Shown here piece by piece: positions 26,101 to 41,877 of a stretch of DNA of 64,000 nucleotides. The position numbers and the translations under genes are program-made. Under the pieces are notes generated by a model. That model was given only the letters and a program-made list of their open reading frames with translations. It did not search any database and was not told the origin of the DNA. The DNA is from Hyperoodon ampullatus. Its lineage: Eukaryota > Chordata > Mammalia > Artiodactyla > Ziphiidae. How positions within the stretch are numbered: the first letter of the stretch is position 1; each line of letters begins with the position of its first letter. Location: positions 62,001 to 126,000 of the forward strand of contig CATKHW010000558.1 in NCBI GenBank assembly GCA_949752795.1, in the 5' to 3' direction.

Positions 26101-29100
26101 TTGTCATCGCAATGCACCATGCCCTTGTCAGCACAATGATCCATGACACTTGTCATCACAATGCTCCACGTGCTTTTCAGCACAATGCTCCTTGACCCAT
26201 GTGATCACAATGCACCATGTGCTTGTCATCACAATGCTCCACATCCTTGTCATCACAATGCTCCATAAACCTTGTCATCACAATGCTCCATGCACTTCTC
26301 ATCAAAATGCTCTTTTACCACTGATATCACAATGTTCCATCACTAGTCTTCACAATACTCCTTCACCCCTGTCATCACAATGTTCCATGACCCCCATCAT
26401 CACTATGCTACATGCACTTATCATCAAAATGCTCCATGACCAATGACATCACAATGCTCCATAATCCCTGTCATCAAAATGCTCCATTACCATTTTAGCA
26501 CAATGCTCCATGACCCCTGACATCACAATTTTCCATATCTACTCTCATCAAAATATTCCATGACATTTTCACCAAATTGCTCCATTACCCTGTTAGCACA
26601 ATGCTCCCTTCCATTCTCATCACAACGCACCACGACCTTGTCATCAAAATGCTCCATGACATTTGTCATCACAAAACTCCATGACACTTGGCATCATAAT
26701 GCCCTATGCCATTGTCATCACAATGCTCCATGAAGCCTCTCATCACATTGCTCCATGCCCTTGTCACCACAATGCTCCATGACACTTGTCATCACAATGC
26801 TCGATGCCCTTCTCATCACAATGCTCCATGCCCTTGTCATTACAATCCTCCATGACCCATGTATCAAATTGTTCTGTGCCCTTTTCGTCACCAAGCTCCA
26901 TGCCCACTATCATCACAATAATCGATGAAACATTTCAGACCAATGCTCCATGCCCTTGTCATCACAATGCTCCATTACCCCTGTCATAACAATCCTCCAT
27001 GACACAGGACTTCACAAGTTTCCACGGCCTTGTCATCACAAGACTCCATGACACTTGTCATCACAATGCTCCAAACACTGTAATCACAATTCTGCATGTA
27101 TTTGTCATCACAAAGCTCCATGACGCATGTCATCAGAATGCTCCATGGCCTTCTCACTCAAGATGCTCCATGCCCTTGTCATCACAATGGTCCAAGACAC
27201 CTGTAATCACAATGCTCCATGCCCATTTTCATATCAATGCTCCATGAACCGTGTCATCACAGTGCACCATGCCCATCATCATAATGCTTCATGCTATTGT
27301 CATCAAAATGAAATCAATATGCTCCATGACCTCTGTCATCACAATGCTCCAAACACTTGTGATCACAATGTTCCATAACACTTGTCATCACAACGCCCAA
27401 TGATGCTCATCATCACAGTTACCATGGGCTTCTATTCACAGTACTCCATTACATTTGTCATCACAATGCTCAATACACTTGTCATCAGTATGCTCCTTGA
27501 ACCCTGTCATGACAAAGCTCCATGCATTTTTCAACAAAATGATCCATGCCCTTTTGCTCACAATGCTCCAAGACCCCAGGAATCACAATGCTCTATGCCA
27601 GTGTCATCACAAAGCTTCATGACACATGTCTTCAGAATGCTCCATGGCCTTCTCATCACCATTCTCCATGACATTTTCATCACAATGCTCCATTCCCATG
27701 TCATCAAAATACCCCATGACCCCTGTCATCACAATACTCCATGAACATTTTCAGCCCAATGCTCCATGACCTTCTCATCACAATGCCCCATGAACCCTGT
27801 GATCAAAATGCTCCATGACCCCTCTCATCACAATGCTCCGTGACTCCAGTCATCACAGTGTTTCATGACCTTTGTCATCTCAATGGTCCATGCCATTGCC
27901 ACACAAGGCTCTGTGACATTTGTCACCACAATGCTCCATGAACTTTTCTTCACAATACTCTGTGACCCTTGTCATCAAAATGCACCATGCCTTTGTCAGC
28001 AGAGTGCTCCATGACCCATGTCATCACAATGCGCCATGCGCTTGTCATCACAAATCTCCATGAGGCTTGTCATCACAACGCTCAATGCACTTCTCATCAC
28101 AATGCTCCATGACCTTATCATTACATTCCTGCATGATCTATGTATCACAGTGTTCAATGCGCTTTTCATTACAATGCTCCATGCCCTTGTCATCACAATG
28201 CTCAATGATCCTTGTCATCACGGTGCTCCAAACCCTTGTCATCAAAATGCTCCATTACCTTTGTCATCACAATCCTCCATGACTCTTGGCATCACAATGC
28301 TCCATGCCATTGTCATCACAATGGACCATGACATATGTCATCACTATGTTCCCTGACACCTGTCTTCACAATACTCCTTGCCCTTGTCATCACAATGAGC
28401 CATGCCCACTGTCATCACAATAATCCATGAAACTTGTCAGATCAATGTTCCATGGCCCTGTCATCACAGTGCTCTATGCCCTTGTCATCACAATGCTCCA
28501 TGAACCCTGTCATCACAATGCTCCGTGACTCCAGTCATCACAATGCTTTATGATATTTGTCATCACAGTGTTCCATGCCCACGTCACACAAGGCTCTGTG
28601 ACCTTCTCACCACAATGCTCCATATTCTTGTCATCACAATGTGCCATGCCCACTGTCATCACAATAATCCATGAAACTTGTCAGACCAATGTTCCATGCC
28701 CCTGTCATCACAATGCTCCATGCACTTGTCATCACAATGCTCCAAGACCCTTGTCATCACGATGCTCTAAACCCTTGTCATCAAAATGCTCCATTACGTT
28801 TGTCATCACAATCCTCCATGACACTTGGCATCACAATGCTCCATGCAATTGTCATCGCAATGGACCATGACATATTTCATCAAAATGCTCCCTGACACCT
28901 GTCTTCACAATACTCCCTGACCTTGTCATCACAATGCTCCATGCCCTTGTCATCACAATGTGTCATGCCCACTCTCATCACAATAATCCATGAAACTTGT
29001 CAGACCAAAGTTCCATGCCCCTGTCATCACAATGCTCCATGCCTTTGTCATCACAATGCTCCATAACCCCTGTCATAACAATGCTCCATGATCCCTGTCA

Positions 29101-32100
29101 TCACAATGTTCCACGGCATTGTCATCCAAGGCTCCATGACCCTTGTCATAACAATGCTCCAAGACCCCTGTAATCACAATGCTCAATGCCCGTTTCATCA
29201 CAAAGATCTATGACACATGTCATCAGAATGCTCCATGACCTTCTCATCACAATGCTCCATGCCCTTGTCATCACAATGCTCCAAGACCCCTGTAATCACA
29301 GTGCTCCATGCCCCTTTTTATCTCAATGCTCCATGAACCATGTCATAACAATGCACCATGCACATCATCATAATGGTTCATGCTATTGCCATCACAATGA
29401 AATCAAAATGCTCCATGACATCTGTCATCACAATGCTAAAAACCCTTGTGATCACAATGTTCCATAACACTTGTCATCACAATGCCCCATGACGCTCGTC
29501 ATCACAATTATGAATGGTTTAATCATCACAATGCTCCATGACCTTTGTCACCAAAATCCTCAATACATTTATCACCACAATGCTCCCTGACACTTGTCAT
29601 CAGTATGCTCCATGAACCCTGTCATGAAAAGGCTCCATGCCTTTTTCATCACAATGATCCTTTCCCTTTTCATCACAATGCTGAAAGACCCCTATAATCA
29701 CAATGCTCCCTGCCCTTGTCATCACAAAGCTCCATGACACATGCCATCTGAATGCTCCATGGCCTTCTCATCACAATGCTCCATGCCCTTGGCATCACAA
29801 TGCTCCAAGTACACTGTCATCACAATGCTCCGTGACTACAGTCATCACAGTGCTTCATGACAATTGTCATCACAATGTTCCATCACTTCGTCACACAAGG
29901 CTTTGTGACCTTTGTCACCACAATGCTCCATGAAATATTCATAACAGTGCTCTGTGACCCTTGTCATCACAAAGCTCCTTGCCATTGTCAGCACAATGCT
30001 CCATGACCGTTGTCAGCAAAATGCTTGATGCGTGTGTAAGCACAATTCTCCATAACCCATGTCATCACAATGCTCCCTGCACTTCTCATCACAATGCAAC
30101 ACGCACTTGTTATCAAAATGCTCCATGACCTTTGTAATAACAAAGTTCCATGACAATTGGCATCACAATGCTCCATTCCATTGTCATCACAATGCTCCAT
30201 GAACACTCTCATCACATTGACCCATGCACTTGTCATCACAAATCTCCAGGAGGCTTGTCATCACAACGCTCGACGCCCTTCTCATCACAGTGCTACATGT
30301 CCTTGTCATTACAATCCTGCATGATCTATGTATCACCGTGTTCCGTGCCCTTGTCATAACAATGCTCCATGACCCCTGCCGTCACAAAGTTTCACGGCCT
30401 TGTCATCACAAGCCACCATGAACCTTGTCATCACAATGCTCCAAGACCCCTCTAATCAAATGCTAAATGCCCTTGTCATCAGAAAGCTCCATGACGCAAG
30501 TCATCAGAATGCTCCATGGCCTTCTCATCACAATGCTACATGCCCTTGTCATCACAATGCCCCAAGACCACTGTAATCACTGTGCTCCATGCCCCTTTTC
30601 ATCTCAATGCTTCATGAACCCTGTCATCACAATGCACAATGCCCATCACCATAATATTTCATGCTATTGTCATCACAATGAAATCAAAATGCTCAGTGAC
30701 CTCTGTCATCACAATGCTCCAAACCCATCTGATCACAATGTTCCATAACTCTTGTCATCACAATGCCCCATGAGGCTGGTCATCACAATTATCAATGGTC
30801 TTCTCATCACAATGCTCCTTGATCTTTGTCATCACAATGCTCAATACACTTATCATCACAATGCTCCCTGACCCTTCTCATCAGTATGCTCCTTGAACCC
30901 TGTCATGACAAGGCTCCATGCAATTTTCATCACAATGATCCATGCACTTTTCATCACAATGCTCCAAGACTGTTGTAATCACAATGTTCCATGTCCTTGT
31001 CATCACAAAGCTCCATGACGCATGTCATCAGAATGCTCCATGGCCTTCGCATCACAATGCTCCATGCCCTTGTCATCACAATGCTACAAAACCCCTGTAA
31101 TCACAATGCTCCATGCACCTTTTCATCAGAATGCTCCATGACACTTGTCATCACAAGGCTCCATGGTCCTCTCATCACAGTGCTCCAGGACCTTGTCATC
31201 ACAGTGCTCCATTCCCTTGTCATCACAATGCTCCATGACCCCTGTCATCACAATACTACATGTATATTCTCAGCGCAATGCTCTATGACCGTCTCATTAC
31301 AATGCTCCATGACCCATGTCTTCACAATGGTCCATGACCACAGTCATCAAAATGCTCCGTGACCCCTGTCATCACAATGGTCCATGCCCTCGTCATCAAA
31401 AGGCTCTGTGACATTTGTCACCACAATTCTCCATGAAATTTTCATCACAATGTTCTCTTACTCATGTCATATCTATGTTCCATGCCTTTGTCAGCACAAT
31501 GCTCCATGACACTTGTCATCACAATGTTCCATGCGCTTGTTCGCAAAATGCCCCATGACCTGTGTCATCACAATGCGACATGTGCTTGTCATCACAATGC
31601 TCCACAACCTTGTCATCACAGTTCTCGATAAACCTTGTTGTCACAATGCTCCATGCACTTCCCATCAAAATGCTCTCCCATCACTGATATCATAATGTTC
31701 CATCACCTGTCATCACAATATTCCCTCACCCCTGTCATCAAATTGTTCCATGACCCCTGTCATCACAATGCTCCATGACCCTTTTCATCACAATGCTCCC
31801 TGACCCCTGACATCACAATGTTCCATAACCCCTGTCATCAAAATGTCCCATGACACTTTTCATCAAATTGCTCCATGACCCTTTCATCACAATGCTCACT
31901 GCCTTTCTCATCACAGTACACCACGCCGTTGTCATCAAAACCCTCCATGACCTTTGTCATCACAAAGCTCCGTGACCCTTGGCATCACAATGCTCCATGC
32001 CATTGTCATCAAAATGCTCCATGAACCCTCTCATCACATTGTTACATGTCCTTGTCATCACAGGCTCCATGATGCTTTTCATCACAATGCTCGATGCTCT

Positions 32101-35100
32101 TCTTAACACAAAGCTCCAAGGCTTGTCATTACAATCCTCCATGACCCATGTATCACAGTGTTCCGTGCCCTTGTCATCACAATGCTCCATGCCCCCTCTC
32201 ATCACAATAATCCATGAAAATTTTCAGACCAATGCTCCATGCCCTTGTCATGAAAATGCTCCATTACCCCTGTTATAACAATGCTCTATAAAAACTGCCA
32301 TTACAATGTTCCACGGCCTTCTCATCACAAGGCTCCATGACCCTTGTCATCACAATGCTCCAAGACACCTGTAATCACAATGCTCCATGCCTTTGTCATC
32401 ACAAAGCTCCATGACGCATGTCATCAAAATGTGCCTTCGACTTCTCATCACAATGCTCCATGACCTGGTCATCGCAATGCTCCAAGACCCCTGTAATGAC
32501 AATGCTCCATGACCATTTTCATCTCAATGCTCCATGAACCCTGTCATCACAGTGCACCATGCCCATCATCATAATGCTTCATGCTATTGTCATCACAATG
32601 AAATCAAAATGCTCCATGACCTCTCTCATCACAATGCTCTAAAGCCTTGTGATCACAATGTTCCATAACACTTGTCATCACAACGGCCCAAGACGCTCAT
32701 CATCACAATTATCCATGGTATTTTATTCACAATACTCCATGACCTTTGTCATCACAATGCTCCCTGACAGTGTTCGTCAATATGCTCCTTGAAACCTGTC
32801 AGGACAAGGCTCCATGCATTTTTCATCACAATAATCTTTGCACATTTCATCACAATACTCCAAGACCCCTGTAATCACAATGCTCCATGCCCTTGTCATC
32901 ACAATGGTTAATGAAGCATGTTTTCAGAATGCTCCATTGCCTTCTCATCAACATGCTCCATGCCCTTTTCATCACAATGCTCCATTCTCTTGTCATCAAA
33001 ATGCTCCATGACACGTGTCATAACAATACTCCATGAATATTTTCAGCCCAATGCTCCATGACCTCTTCACAATGCCCCATGAACCCAGTCATCACTATGC
33101 TCCATGACCACTGTCATCACAACAATCCATAACCCCTGACAACACAGTGATCCTGGACTCTTGTCATCAAAATGCTACATGACAATTGTCATCGCAATGC
33201 TCCATTCCCTTGTCATCACAATGCTCCATAACCCTTGTCATCACAAGGCTCCAAGCCCTTGTCATCACAATGCTCCATTATATTTGTCATCACATTTCTC
33301 CATGACACTTGGCATCACAGTGCTCCATGCCATTGTCATCACAATGGATCATGACATATGTCACCACAATGCTCCCTGACACCTGTCTTCAAAATAATCT
33401 ATGACCTTGTCATAACAATGTCTCATGCCCTTTTTATCACAATGCGCCATGCCCACTGTCATCACAATAATCCAAGAAATTTATCAGACCAATGCCCCAT
33501 GAACCCTGTCATACCAATGCTCCATGACCCCGGTAAAAACAATTCTCCATGACGCTTTTCATCACAGAGCTCCATGACCCATGTCATCACAATGCTCCAT
33601 GAGCTTGTCAGCACACTGCTCCATGACCGATGTCATCATAAGGTGCCATGCGCTTGTCAACACAATTCTTCACATCTTTGTCATCACAATGCACCATAAA
33701 ACTTGTCATCACAATACTCCATGCACTTCTCAAGAAAATGCTCTCTCACCACTGATATCACAATGTTCCATGACTAATCATCACTATACTACCTAACCCC
33801 ATTCATCACAATGTTCCATGACCCCAGTCATCACAATGCTACATGCCCTTATCGTCACAATGTACCACTCCCTTGTCATCAAAATGCTACATGACCTTTG
33901 TCATCACAAAGCTCCATGACCCTTGGCATCATAATGCTCCATGCCATTTTCATCACAATGCTCCATGAAGCCTCTCATCATATTGCTCCATGCCCTTGTC
34001 ATCACAAAGCTCCAAGGCACTTGTCATCACAATGCTCGATGCCCTTCTCATCACAATGTTCATGCCCTTGTCATTACAATCCTCCATGACCCATGTATCA
34101 AAGTGTACCTTGCCCTTGTCATCATAATGCTCCATGCACACTCTCATCACAATAATCCATGAAACTTTTCAGACCAATGCTCCATGCCCTTGTCATCACA
34201 ATGCTCCATTACTCCTGTCATAACAATGCTCCATGACCCCTGCCATCACAAGGTTCCACGGCCTTGTCATCACAAGACTCCATGACACTTGTCATCACAA
34301 TGCTCCAAGACCCTGTAATCACAATGCTCCATGCCCTTGTCATCACAAAGCTCCATGACGCATGTCATCAGAATGCTTCATGGCCTTCTCATTCACAATG
34401 CACCATGCCCTTGTCATCACAATGCTCCATGACCCCTGTCATCACAATGCTCCATGACCACAGTCATCACAACGATCCATCACCCCTGACAACACAATGA
34501 TCCGGAACTCTTGTCATCAAAATGCTCCATGACCCTTGTCATCACCATGATCTATGCCCTTGTTATCCCAATGCTCCATGACCGCTGTAATCACAAAGTT
34601 CAGTGACGCTTGTCATCACAGTGCTCCATAACCCTTGTCATCAAAATGTTCCATGCATTTATCAGCAAAATGCTTCATGAACTTGTCATCACAATGCTCC
34701 ATTCCCATTGTCATCAAAATCCTCGATGAAACTTGGGTTCACATTGCTTGATGCCCTTGTCATCACAATGCGCAATGGTCCTTGAAATGAAAATGATCCA
34801 TGACCTCTGTCATCACAATGCTCCAGGCCCACTGTCATAGCAATAATCCATGAAACTTGTCAGACCAATGCTCCATGCCCCTGTCATCACAATTTTCCAT
34901 GCCCTTGTAATCACAATGCTCCATTACCCCTCACATCATAATGTTCCTTGACTGCAGTCATCACAATGCTTTATGACCTTTGTCATCACAATGGTCCATC
35001 ACCTCGTCATCACAATGCTCTGTAACACTTGTCATCACAATGCTCCATGACTTTGTCAGCACAATGCTCTATGACCCTTGTCATCACAATGCTCCATGTG

Positions 35101-38100
35101 CTTCTCAACACAATGCTACGAGACACATGTCATCACACTGTGCCATGCACTTGTCATCACAATGCTCCACAACCTTGTCATCACAATGCTCCATAAACCT
35201 TTTTATCACAATGCTCCATGCACTTCTCATCTAAATGCTCTCTCACCACTGATATCACAATGTTCCATCACTAGTCATCACAATACTCCCTCACCCCTGT
35301 CATCACAATATTTCATGACCCCTGTCATCAAAATGCTACATGCCCTTATCATCACATTGCTCCATGACGAATGACATCACAATGTTCCATGACCCCTGTC
35401 ATCAAAATGATCCCTGACCCTTTTCATCAAATTGCTCTATGACCCTGTCTTCACAATGCTCCCTGCCCTTCTCATCACAATGCACCACGCACTTGTCATC
35501 AAAATGCTCCTTGACCTTTGTCATCACAAAGCTCCATGACCCTTGGCATCACAATACTCCATGCCATTGTCATCACAATGCTCCATGAACACTCTCATCA
35601 CATTGCTCCTTGCCCATGTCATCACAATGCTCAATGGCCTTTTCATCACAATGCTCCATGCAATTGTCATCATAATACTCCACAAGCTTGTCGTCCGAAT
35701 GCTCCATGTACCTTGTCATCACAATGCTCCATGACCCCTGTCATCACAATGCTCCATGAAACCTGTTATCACAATGCTCCATGCCCCTTGTCACTACAGT
35801 GCTCCTTGACGCCTGTCATCACAATTATACATGGTCTACACATCACAATGCTTCCCGGTCTTGCCATCACAATGCTCCATGCCCTGGTCATCAGTATTCT
35901 CCACGTCCTTGTCATCACAATGCTCTTTGACACATCTCATCACAATTTTACATGCTCTTTTCATCAAAATTCTCCATGCCCTTGTCATTGCAATGCTCCA
36001 TGACCCCTGTCATAGCAAGCTTCATGCGCTTGTCATGACAATGCTTCACGAATTTGTCATCAAAATTCTCAATGGCCCTTGTCATCACAATGCTCCAAGC
36101 CCTTGTCATCACAATGCTCCATTACCTTTGTCATCACAATCCTCCATGACACTTGGCATCACAATGCTCCATGCCATTTTCATCACAATTGTCCATGACA
36201 TAGGTCATCACAATGCTCCCTGACACCTGTCTTCACATTTCTTCATGACGTTGTCATCACAATGCTCCATGCCCTTGTCATCACAAGGAGCCATGCCCAT
36301 TGCCATCACAATAATCCATGAAATTTGTCAGACCAAAGCTCCATGCCCCTGTCATCACAATGCTCCATGCCATTGTCATCACAATGATCCATGACTCCAG
36401 TCATCAAAATGCTTCATGACCTTGGTCATCTCAGTGGTCCATGCCCTCGTCATCACAAGGCTCTGTGACATTTGTCACCACAATGCTCCATGAACTTTTC
36501 ATCAAAATGCTTGTGACACTTGTCATCTCAATGCTCCATGCCTTTCTCAGCACAATGCTCCATGAACCTTGTCATCACAATGCTCCATGCCCTTGTCAGC
36601 ACAGTGCTCCATGACCTTTGTCATCACAATGCTCCAAGCCCTTGTCATCACAATGCTCCATTACCTTTGTCATCACAATCCTCCATGACACTTGGAATCA
36701 CAATCCTCCATGCCATTGTCATCACAATGGGCCATGACTTAGGTCTTCACAATGCTCCCTGAGACCTGTCTTCATAATACTGCATGACTTTGTCATCACA
36801 ATGCTCCGTGCCATTGTAATCACAATGCGCCATTCCCACTGTCATCACAATAATCCATGAAACTTGTAAGACCAATGCTCCATGCCCCTGTCATCACAAT
36901 GCTCCATGCCCTTGTCATCACAATGCTCCATGACCCCTGTCATCACAATGCTCTGTGACTCCACTCATCACAATGCTTCATGACATTTCTCATCTAAATG
37001 GTCCATGCCCTCCTCATCACAAGTCTCTGTGACCTTTGTCACCACAATGCTCCATGAACTTTTCATCACAATGCTCTGTGACCCTTGTCATCACAATTCT
37101 CTATGCCTTTCTCAGCACAATGCTCCATGACCCTTGTCATCACAATGCTCCATGCGCTTCTCAGCACAATACTCCATGACCCACGTCATCACAACGCACC
37201 ATGTGCCTGTCATCACAATGCTCCACATCATTTTCATCACAATGCTGCTTAAACCTTGTCATTACTGCACTCCATGCACTTCTCATCAAAATGCTCTCTC
37301 ACCACTGATATCACAATGTTCCATCACTATTCATCCCAATATTCCATCACCACTGTCATCACAATGTTCCATGACGCCTGTCATTAAAATGCTACATGCA
37401 CTTATCATCACAATGTTCGATGACCCCTGACTTCACAATATTCCATAACCACTGTAATCAAAATGTTCCATGGCACTTTTCACCAAATTACTCAATGACC
37501 CTGTCATCACAATGCTCCCTGCCCTTCTCATCACAATGCAAGTCACCCTTGTCATCAGAATGCTCCATGACATTTGTCATCACAAAGCTCCATAACCCTG
37601 GGCATCACAATGCTCCATGCCATTGTCATCACAAAGCTCCATGAACCCTCTCATCACATTGCTCCATGCCGTTGTCATCACAAAGCTCCATGACGCTTGT
37701 CATCACAAGTCTCCATGCCCACTCTCATCACAATAATCCATGAAACTTTTCAGACCAATGCTCCATGCCCTTGTCATCACAATGCTCCATTCCCCCTGTC
37801 ATAACAATGCTCCATGACACCTGCCATCACAAGGATCCACGGCCTTGTCATCACAAGACTCCATGACCCTTTTCATCACAATGCTCCAAGACCCTGTAAT
37901 CACAATGCTCCTTGCAGTTGTCATCAGAAAGCTCCATGACGCATGTCATAAGGAACCTCCGTGGAATTCTCATTAACTATGCTCCATGCCTTTGTCATCA
38001 CAATGCTCCAAGACCCATGTAATCACAATGCTCCATGTCCCTTTTCATCTCAATGCTCCAAGAACACTGTCATCCCATGCACCATGCCCATCATCAAAAT

Positions 38101-40239
38101 GATTCATGCTATTGTCATCACAATGGAATCAATATGCTCCATGACTTCTGTCATCACAATGTTCCAAACACTTGTGATCACAATGTTCCATAACACTTGT
38201 CATCACAATGCCCCATGACACTCCTCATCACAGTTAACCATGGTCTTCTCATCACAATGCTCCATGAACTTTGTCATCACAATGCTCAATACAATTGTCA
38301 TCACATAGCTCCCTGACATTTGTCGAGAGTATGCTCCTTGAACCCTGCCCTGACAAGGCTGCATGCATTTTTCATCACAATGATCCATGCCCTTTTCATC
38401 ACAATGCTCAAAGACCCCTGTAATCACAATGCTCCATTCCCCTTTTCATCACAAACATCCATGACACATGTCATCAGAATGCTCCATGGCCTTCTCATCA
38501 CAATGCTCCATGCCCTTGTTATCACAGTGATCCAAGACCCCTGTCATCACAATACTCCATGAATATTTTCAGCCCAATGCTCCATGATCTTCTCATCACA
38601 ATGCTCCATGATACATGTCATCAGAACACTCCGTGCTCCTTGAAAGCAAAATAATCCATGACCTCTGTCATCACAATGCTCCAAACCCTTGTGATCACAT
38701 TGTTCCACAACACTTGTCATCACAACGCTCCATGATGCCTCTCATCACAATACTCCATGCCCGTGTCATCACAATGCTCCATGACCTTTGTCATCACAAT
38801 GCTCAATACACTTGTCATCACAATGCTCCCTGACACTTGTCGTCAGAATGCTCCTTCAACGCTATCATGAAAAGCCTCCATGCCTTTTACATCACAATGA
38901 TCCATGCCCTTTTCATCACAATGCTCCATGCCACTGTCATCACATTACTCCACAAGCTTGTCATCAGAATGCTCCACGACCCTTGTCATCACAATGCTCC
39001 ATGCCCCTTGTCATTACAGTGCTGCATGACGCTCGACATCACAATTATCCATGGTCTTCTCATCACAGTGCTCCACGGTCTTGCCATCACAATGCTCCAT
39101 GACACTTCTCATCACAATGTTACATGATCTTGTCATCACAATTCTCCATGCACTTGTCATTGCAATGCTCCATGAACCATGTCATAGCAAGCTCCAAGTG
39201 CTTTTCATCACAGTGCTTCACGACATTGTCATCAAAATTCTCAATGGCCGTTGTCATCACAGTGCTCCATGCCCTTGTCATCACAGTGCTCCATGACCTT
39301 TGTCATCAAAAAGCTCCAAGCCCTTGTCATCACAATGCTCCATTACCTTTGTCATCACAGTCCTCCATGACACTTGGCTTCACAATGCTCCATGCCATTG
39401 TCATCACAATGCACCAAGACATATGTCATCACAATGCTCCCTGACACCTGTCTGCACAGTACTCCATGACCTTCTCATAACAATGCTGCATGCCCTTGTC
39501 ATCACAATGCGCCATGCACACTGTCAACTCAATAATCCATGAACCTTGTCAGACCAATGCTCCATGCCCCTGTCATCACAATGCTCCATGCCCTTGTCAT
39601 CACAATGCTCCGTGATTCCAGTCATCACAAAGCTTCATGACCTTTGGCATCAAAATGGTCCATGCCCTCGTCATCACAGGGCTCTGTGAAATTTGTCACC
39701 CTAATGCTCCATGAACTTTTCATTCACAATGCTCTGTGACCCTTGCCATCACAATGCTCCATGCCTTTGTCAGCAGAGTGCTCCATGACCCTTGTTATCA
39801 CAATTCTCCATGCGCTTGTTATCAAAATTTTCCACAAACTTGTCATCAGAATGCTCCATAAAACTTGTCATCACAATGCTCCATGTACTTCTCATCAAAA
39901 TGCACTCTCACCACTGATATCAAAATGTTCCATCACTAGTCATCACAATACTCGCTCACCCCTGTCATGACACTGTTCCACGGCCTTGTCATCACAAGGC
40001 TCCATGACCATTGTCATCACAATGCTCCAAGACCCCTGTAATCAAAATGCTCCATGCTATTGTCATCACAAAGCTCCATGACGCATGTCATCAATCTGCT
40101 CCATGGCCTTCTCATCACAATGCTCCATGCCCTTGTCATCACAATGCTCCAAGACAACTGTAATCAAAATGCTCCATGCCACTTTTCATCTCAATGCTCC
40201 ATGAACTCTGTAATCACAATGAACCATGACCATCATCAT
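23107..40239 (-). repeat. minisatellite, remainder of block B
   Basis: About 17.1 kb of minisatellite with the same monomer and mixed 24/25-bp spacing. Recurrent higher-order landmarks include the GACATATGTCATCAC monomer (25140, 28330, 33356 and 39418) and the CTCTCACCACTGATATCAC series (near 33743, 35234 and 37287). The last bases before the L1-derived array (CCATGACCATCATCAT) are the usual lead-in to the AATGAAATCA variant monomer, which is missing here because the array begins. Confidence 0.93.
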
Positions 40240-41032
40240 GGAGACTTATCAATACATAGGTTTTAAGATTCTTACTAGTCAGATATATTCCTCTGCGAGA
40301 AATATGGGGTTTTTAGTCCATTTCACTGAGGAAAGTGTAGGTCTTGTCTATTCCGTATTTGGTTTTTGGAACGGTAACAGTACTAATATCAAACTCTGGT
40401 TTTATGCATCACCCCACCTCTCCTTCCCCATTAAGCAGGCATAAGAGAGTTTTTAAATGTGAGACTCTGTTCTCTTTCCTAACTCAGTTCATGTGTATCC
40501 ATGTTTACAGGACCTTCATAAGTGATATCTTATGATAAGTTTCTTTTTCTCTGTGACTTATTTCACTTAGAATCATCGTACCTGAATCCACTCATTTTGC
40601 TGCCACTGGCTTATAACATTGATTTCAAGGCTGAGCGATATTACATCGTACGTAAGTAACACATTTTCTTGAACCATTTTTGTCTTTCCTAGGATATTTA
40701 AGGTGTACCCAAGTTGAGGTTCTTGTAAGCAGTGCAGCACTAAATATTGCGGTGGCTTTGTCTTATTGATTTTCAGTATTGCCAAGGTATATTCCCTAGA
40801 CTGCAAGTGCCCTTGGCTCTGTTGCTCTGTTGTTTCCTTGTTTTAGGGAACACAATGCACTCCTCCAGAGAGGCAGTTGGCAATTTACATCCTGCCCATC
40901 AGCGTAACTAGGCTCCCTCTTCTCCAGGCCATGTCTTGCCTTTCTGGTTTTTACACATTTTGTGGATGTCCCTTTTGACCGGTGGGAAGTGATCCTTCAT
41001 TGTAGCTCAGATTTGCGTTGCCCACTTGCTTG

Positions 41033-41106
41033 CTTGGCCAAAAAGGACATATGCGTTTTCTCCTTAATATATTCAGGAGAAAACACATACGACATTTCTG
41101 GCCAAG
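41033..41106. repeat. palindrome, monomer 1
   Basis: 74 bp with outer CTTGGCC/GGCCAAG ends and a TTAATATATTCA centre. Several mismatches separate the arms (AAGGACATATGCG on the left against CACATACGACATT on the right). Confidence 0.9.
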
Positions 41107-41876
41107 TGCATCTTTGTCGAAGTTGTGCCCCTCTTCCTGTGCTTTAAAGGCGATTCCAATGTACCTCTTGAAATCTATTTCCTTCTATTCTGGCTCGCTT
41201 TCAAGTCCGCCTCATTGCCTTCCCTCAAAATATTTTTGGACGATTGTTTTCCTTTACTTCTCTGACAGTTTGTGCATTGCTGTGCCCCTAAGCTCCATTT
41301 TTCAACTCGTTTTTTCTGAGTTGACCGCAAGTCCAAATTTTGGTTCAAGACCTATACTGGTTCCCGGCGGTGGCTGAGACTTTGGTTAATTCTTCTTCCT
41401 TCCGGGAAATTAGAGTGACATGTGCCCGTCCAAATGACTAACAGGTACTCTCTCATTGGTTCTCACTCATCCCTTTCATTCTCTGCCAAATTTGCAACCT
41501 GTGCGAACCAGGAGGGTAAAGGGTCTGTCTTTCCAAGTTGGGAGATCGGTAGTAAATCTGTTGGAAAGTCAAACCGGAGCACAAGGAGAGGGATTATTAG
41601 TTGAGTTTTAGAAATCTTTCATATTCACAGTGTGTCCATTCTCTAGGGTTTCCGTACATGTTATAGCTGTAGTAATATTCCCTTCATCTTGGAGAGTTGG
41701 GTCCCTTGGAATGTGTGCCCCGCATTATTGCTTTAAAGGGTCTGCATTTGCTCACTGAATCTCACCAATCCTCTCAGTCCCAAGTGTCCAGCCTTATGCC
41801 ACATCCAGCTGTCATTGTAGATAGGGTCATTCCAGGTTTCATCAGAGCCCCTGAAGGAATTGTAAATAATTTCTCT

Positions 41877-41877
<1 letters not shown>

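Larger units (their letters stand above)
13119..40239 (-). repeat. 24-25 bp minisatellite array, block B (CATTGT strand on -)
   Basis: This is the same 24-25 bp monomer as block A but reversed, so the + strand reads TTGTCATCACAATG with a CTCC box. The block spans about 27.1 kb. Diagnostic variant monomers mark a higher-order structure, for example the variant reading ATGCTATTG...AATGAAATCA at 13754, 17163, 19845, 27291, 29380, 30661, 32581 and 38106. Spacing is irregular compared with block A, suggesting repeated unequal exchange. The block contains a large duplication (next entries). It ends at 40239 in CATCATCAT against the L1-derived array. No gene is supported. The long + strand open frames in this block translate to repeats of His, Met, Ser, Gln and Leu and are by-products of the stop-free strand. 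Confidence 0.95.
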
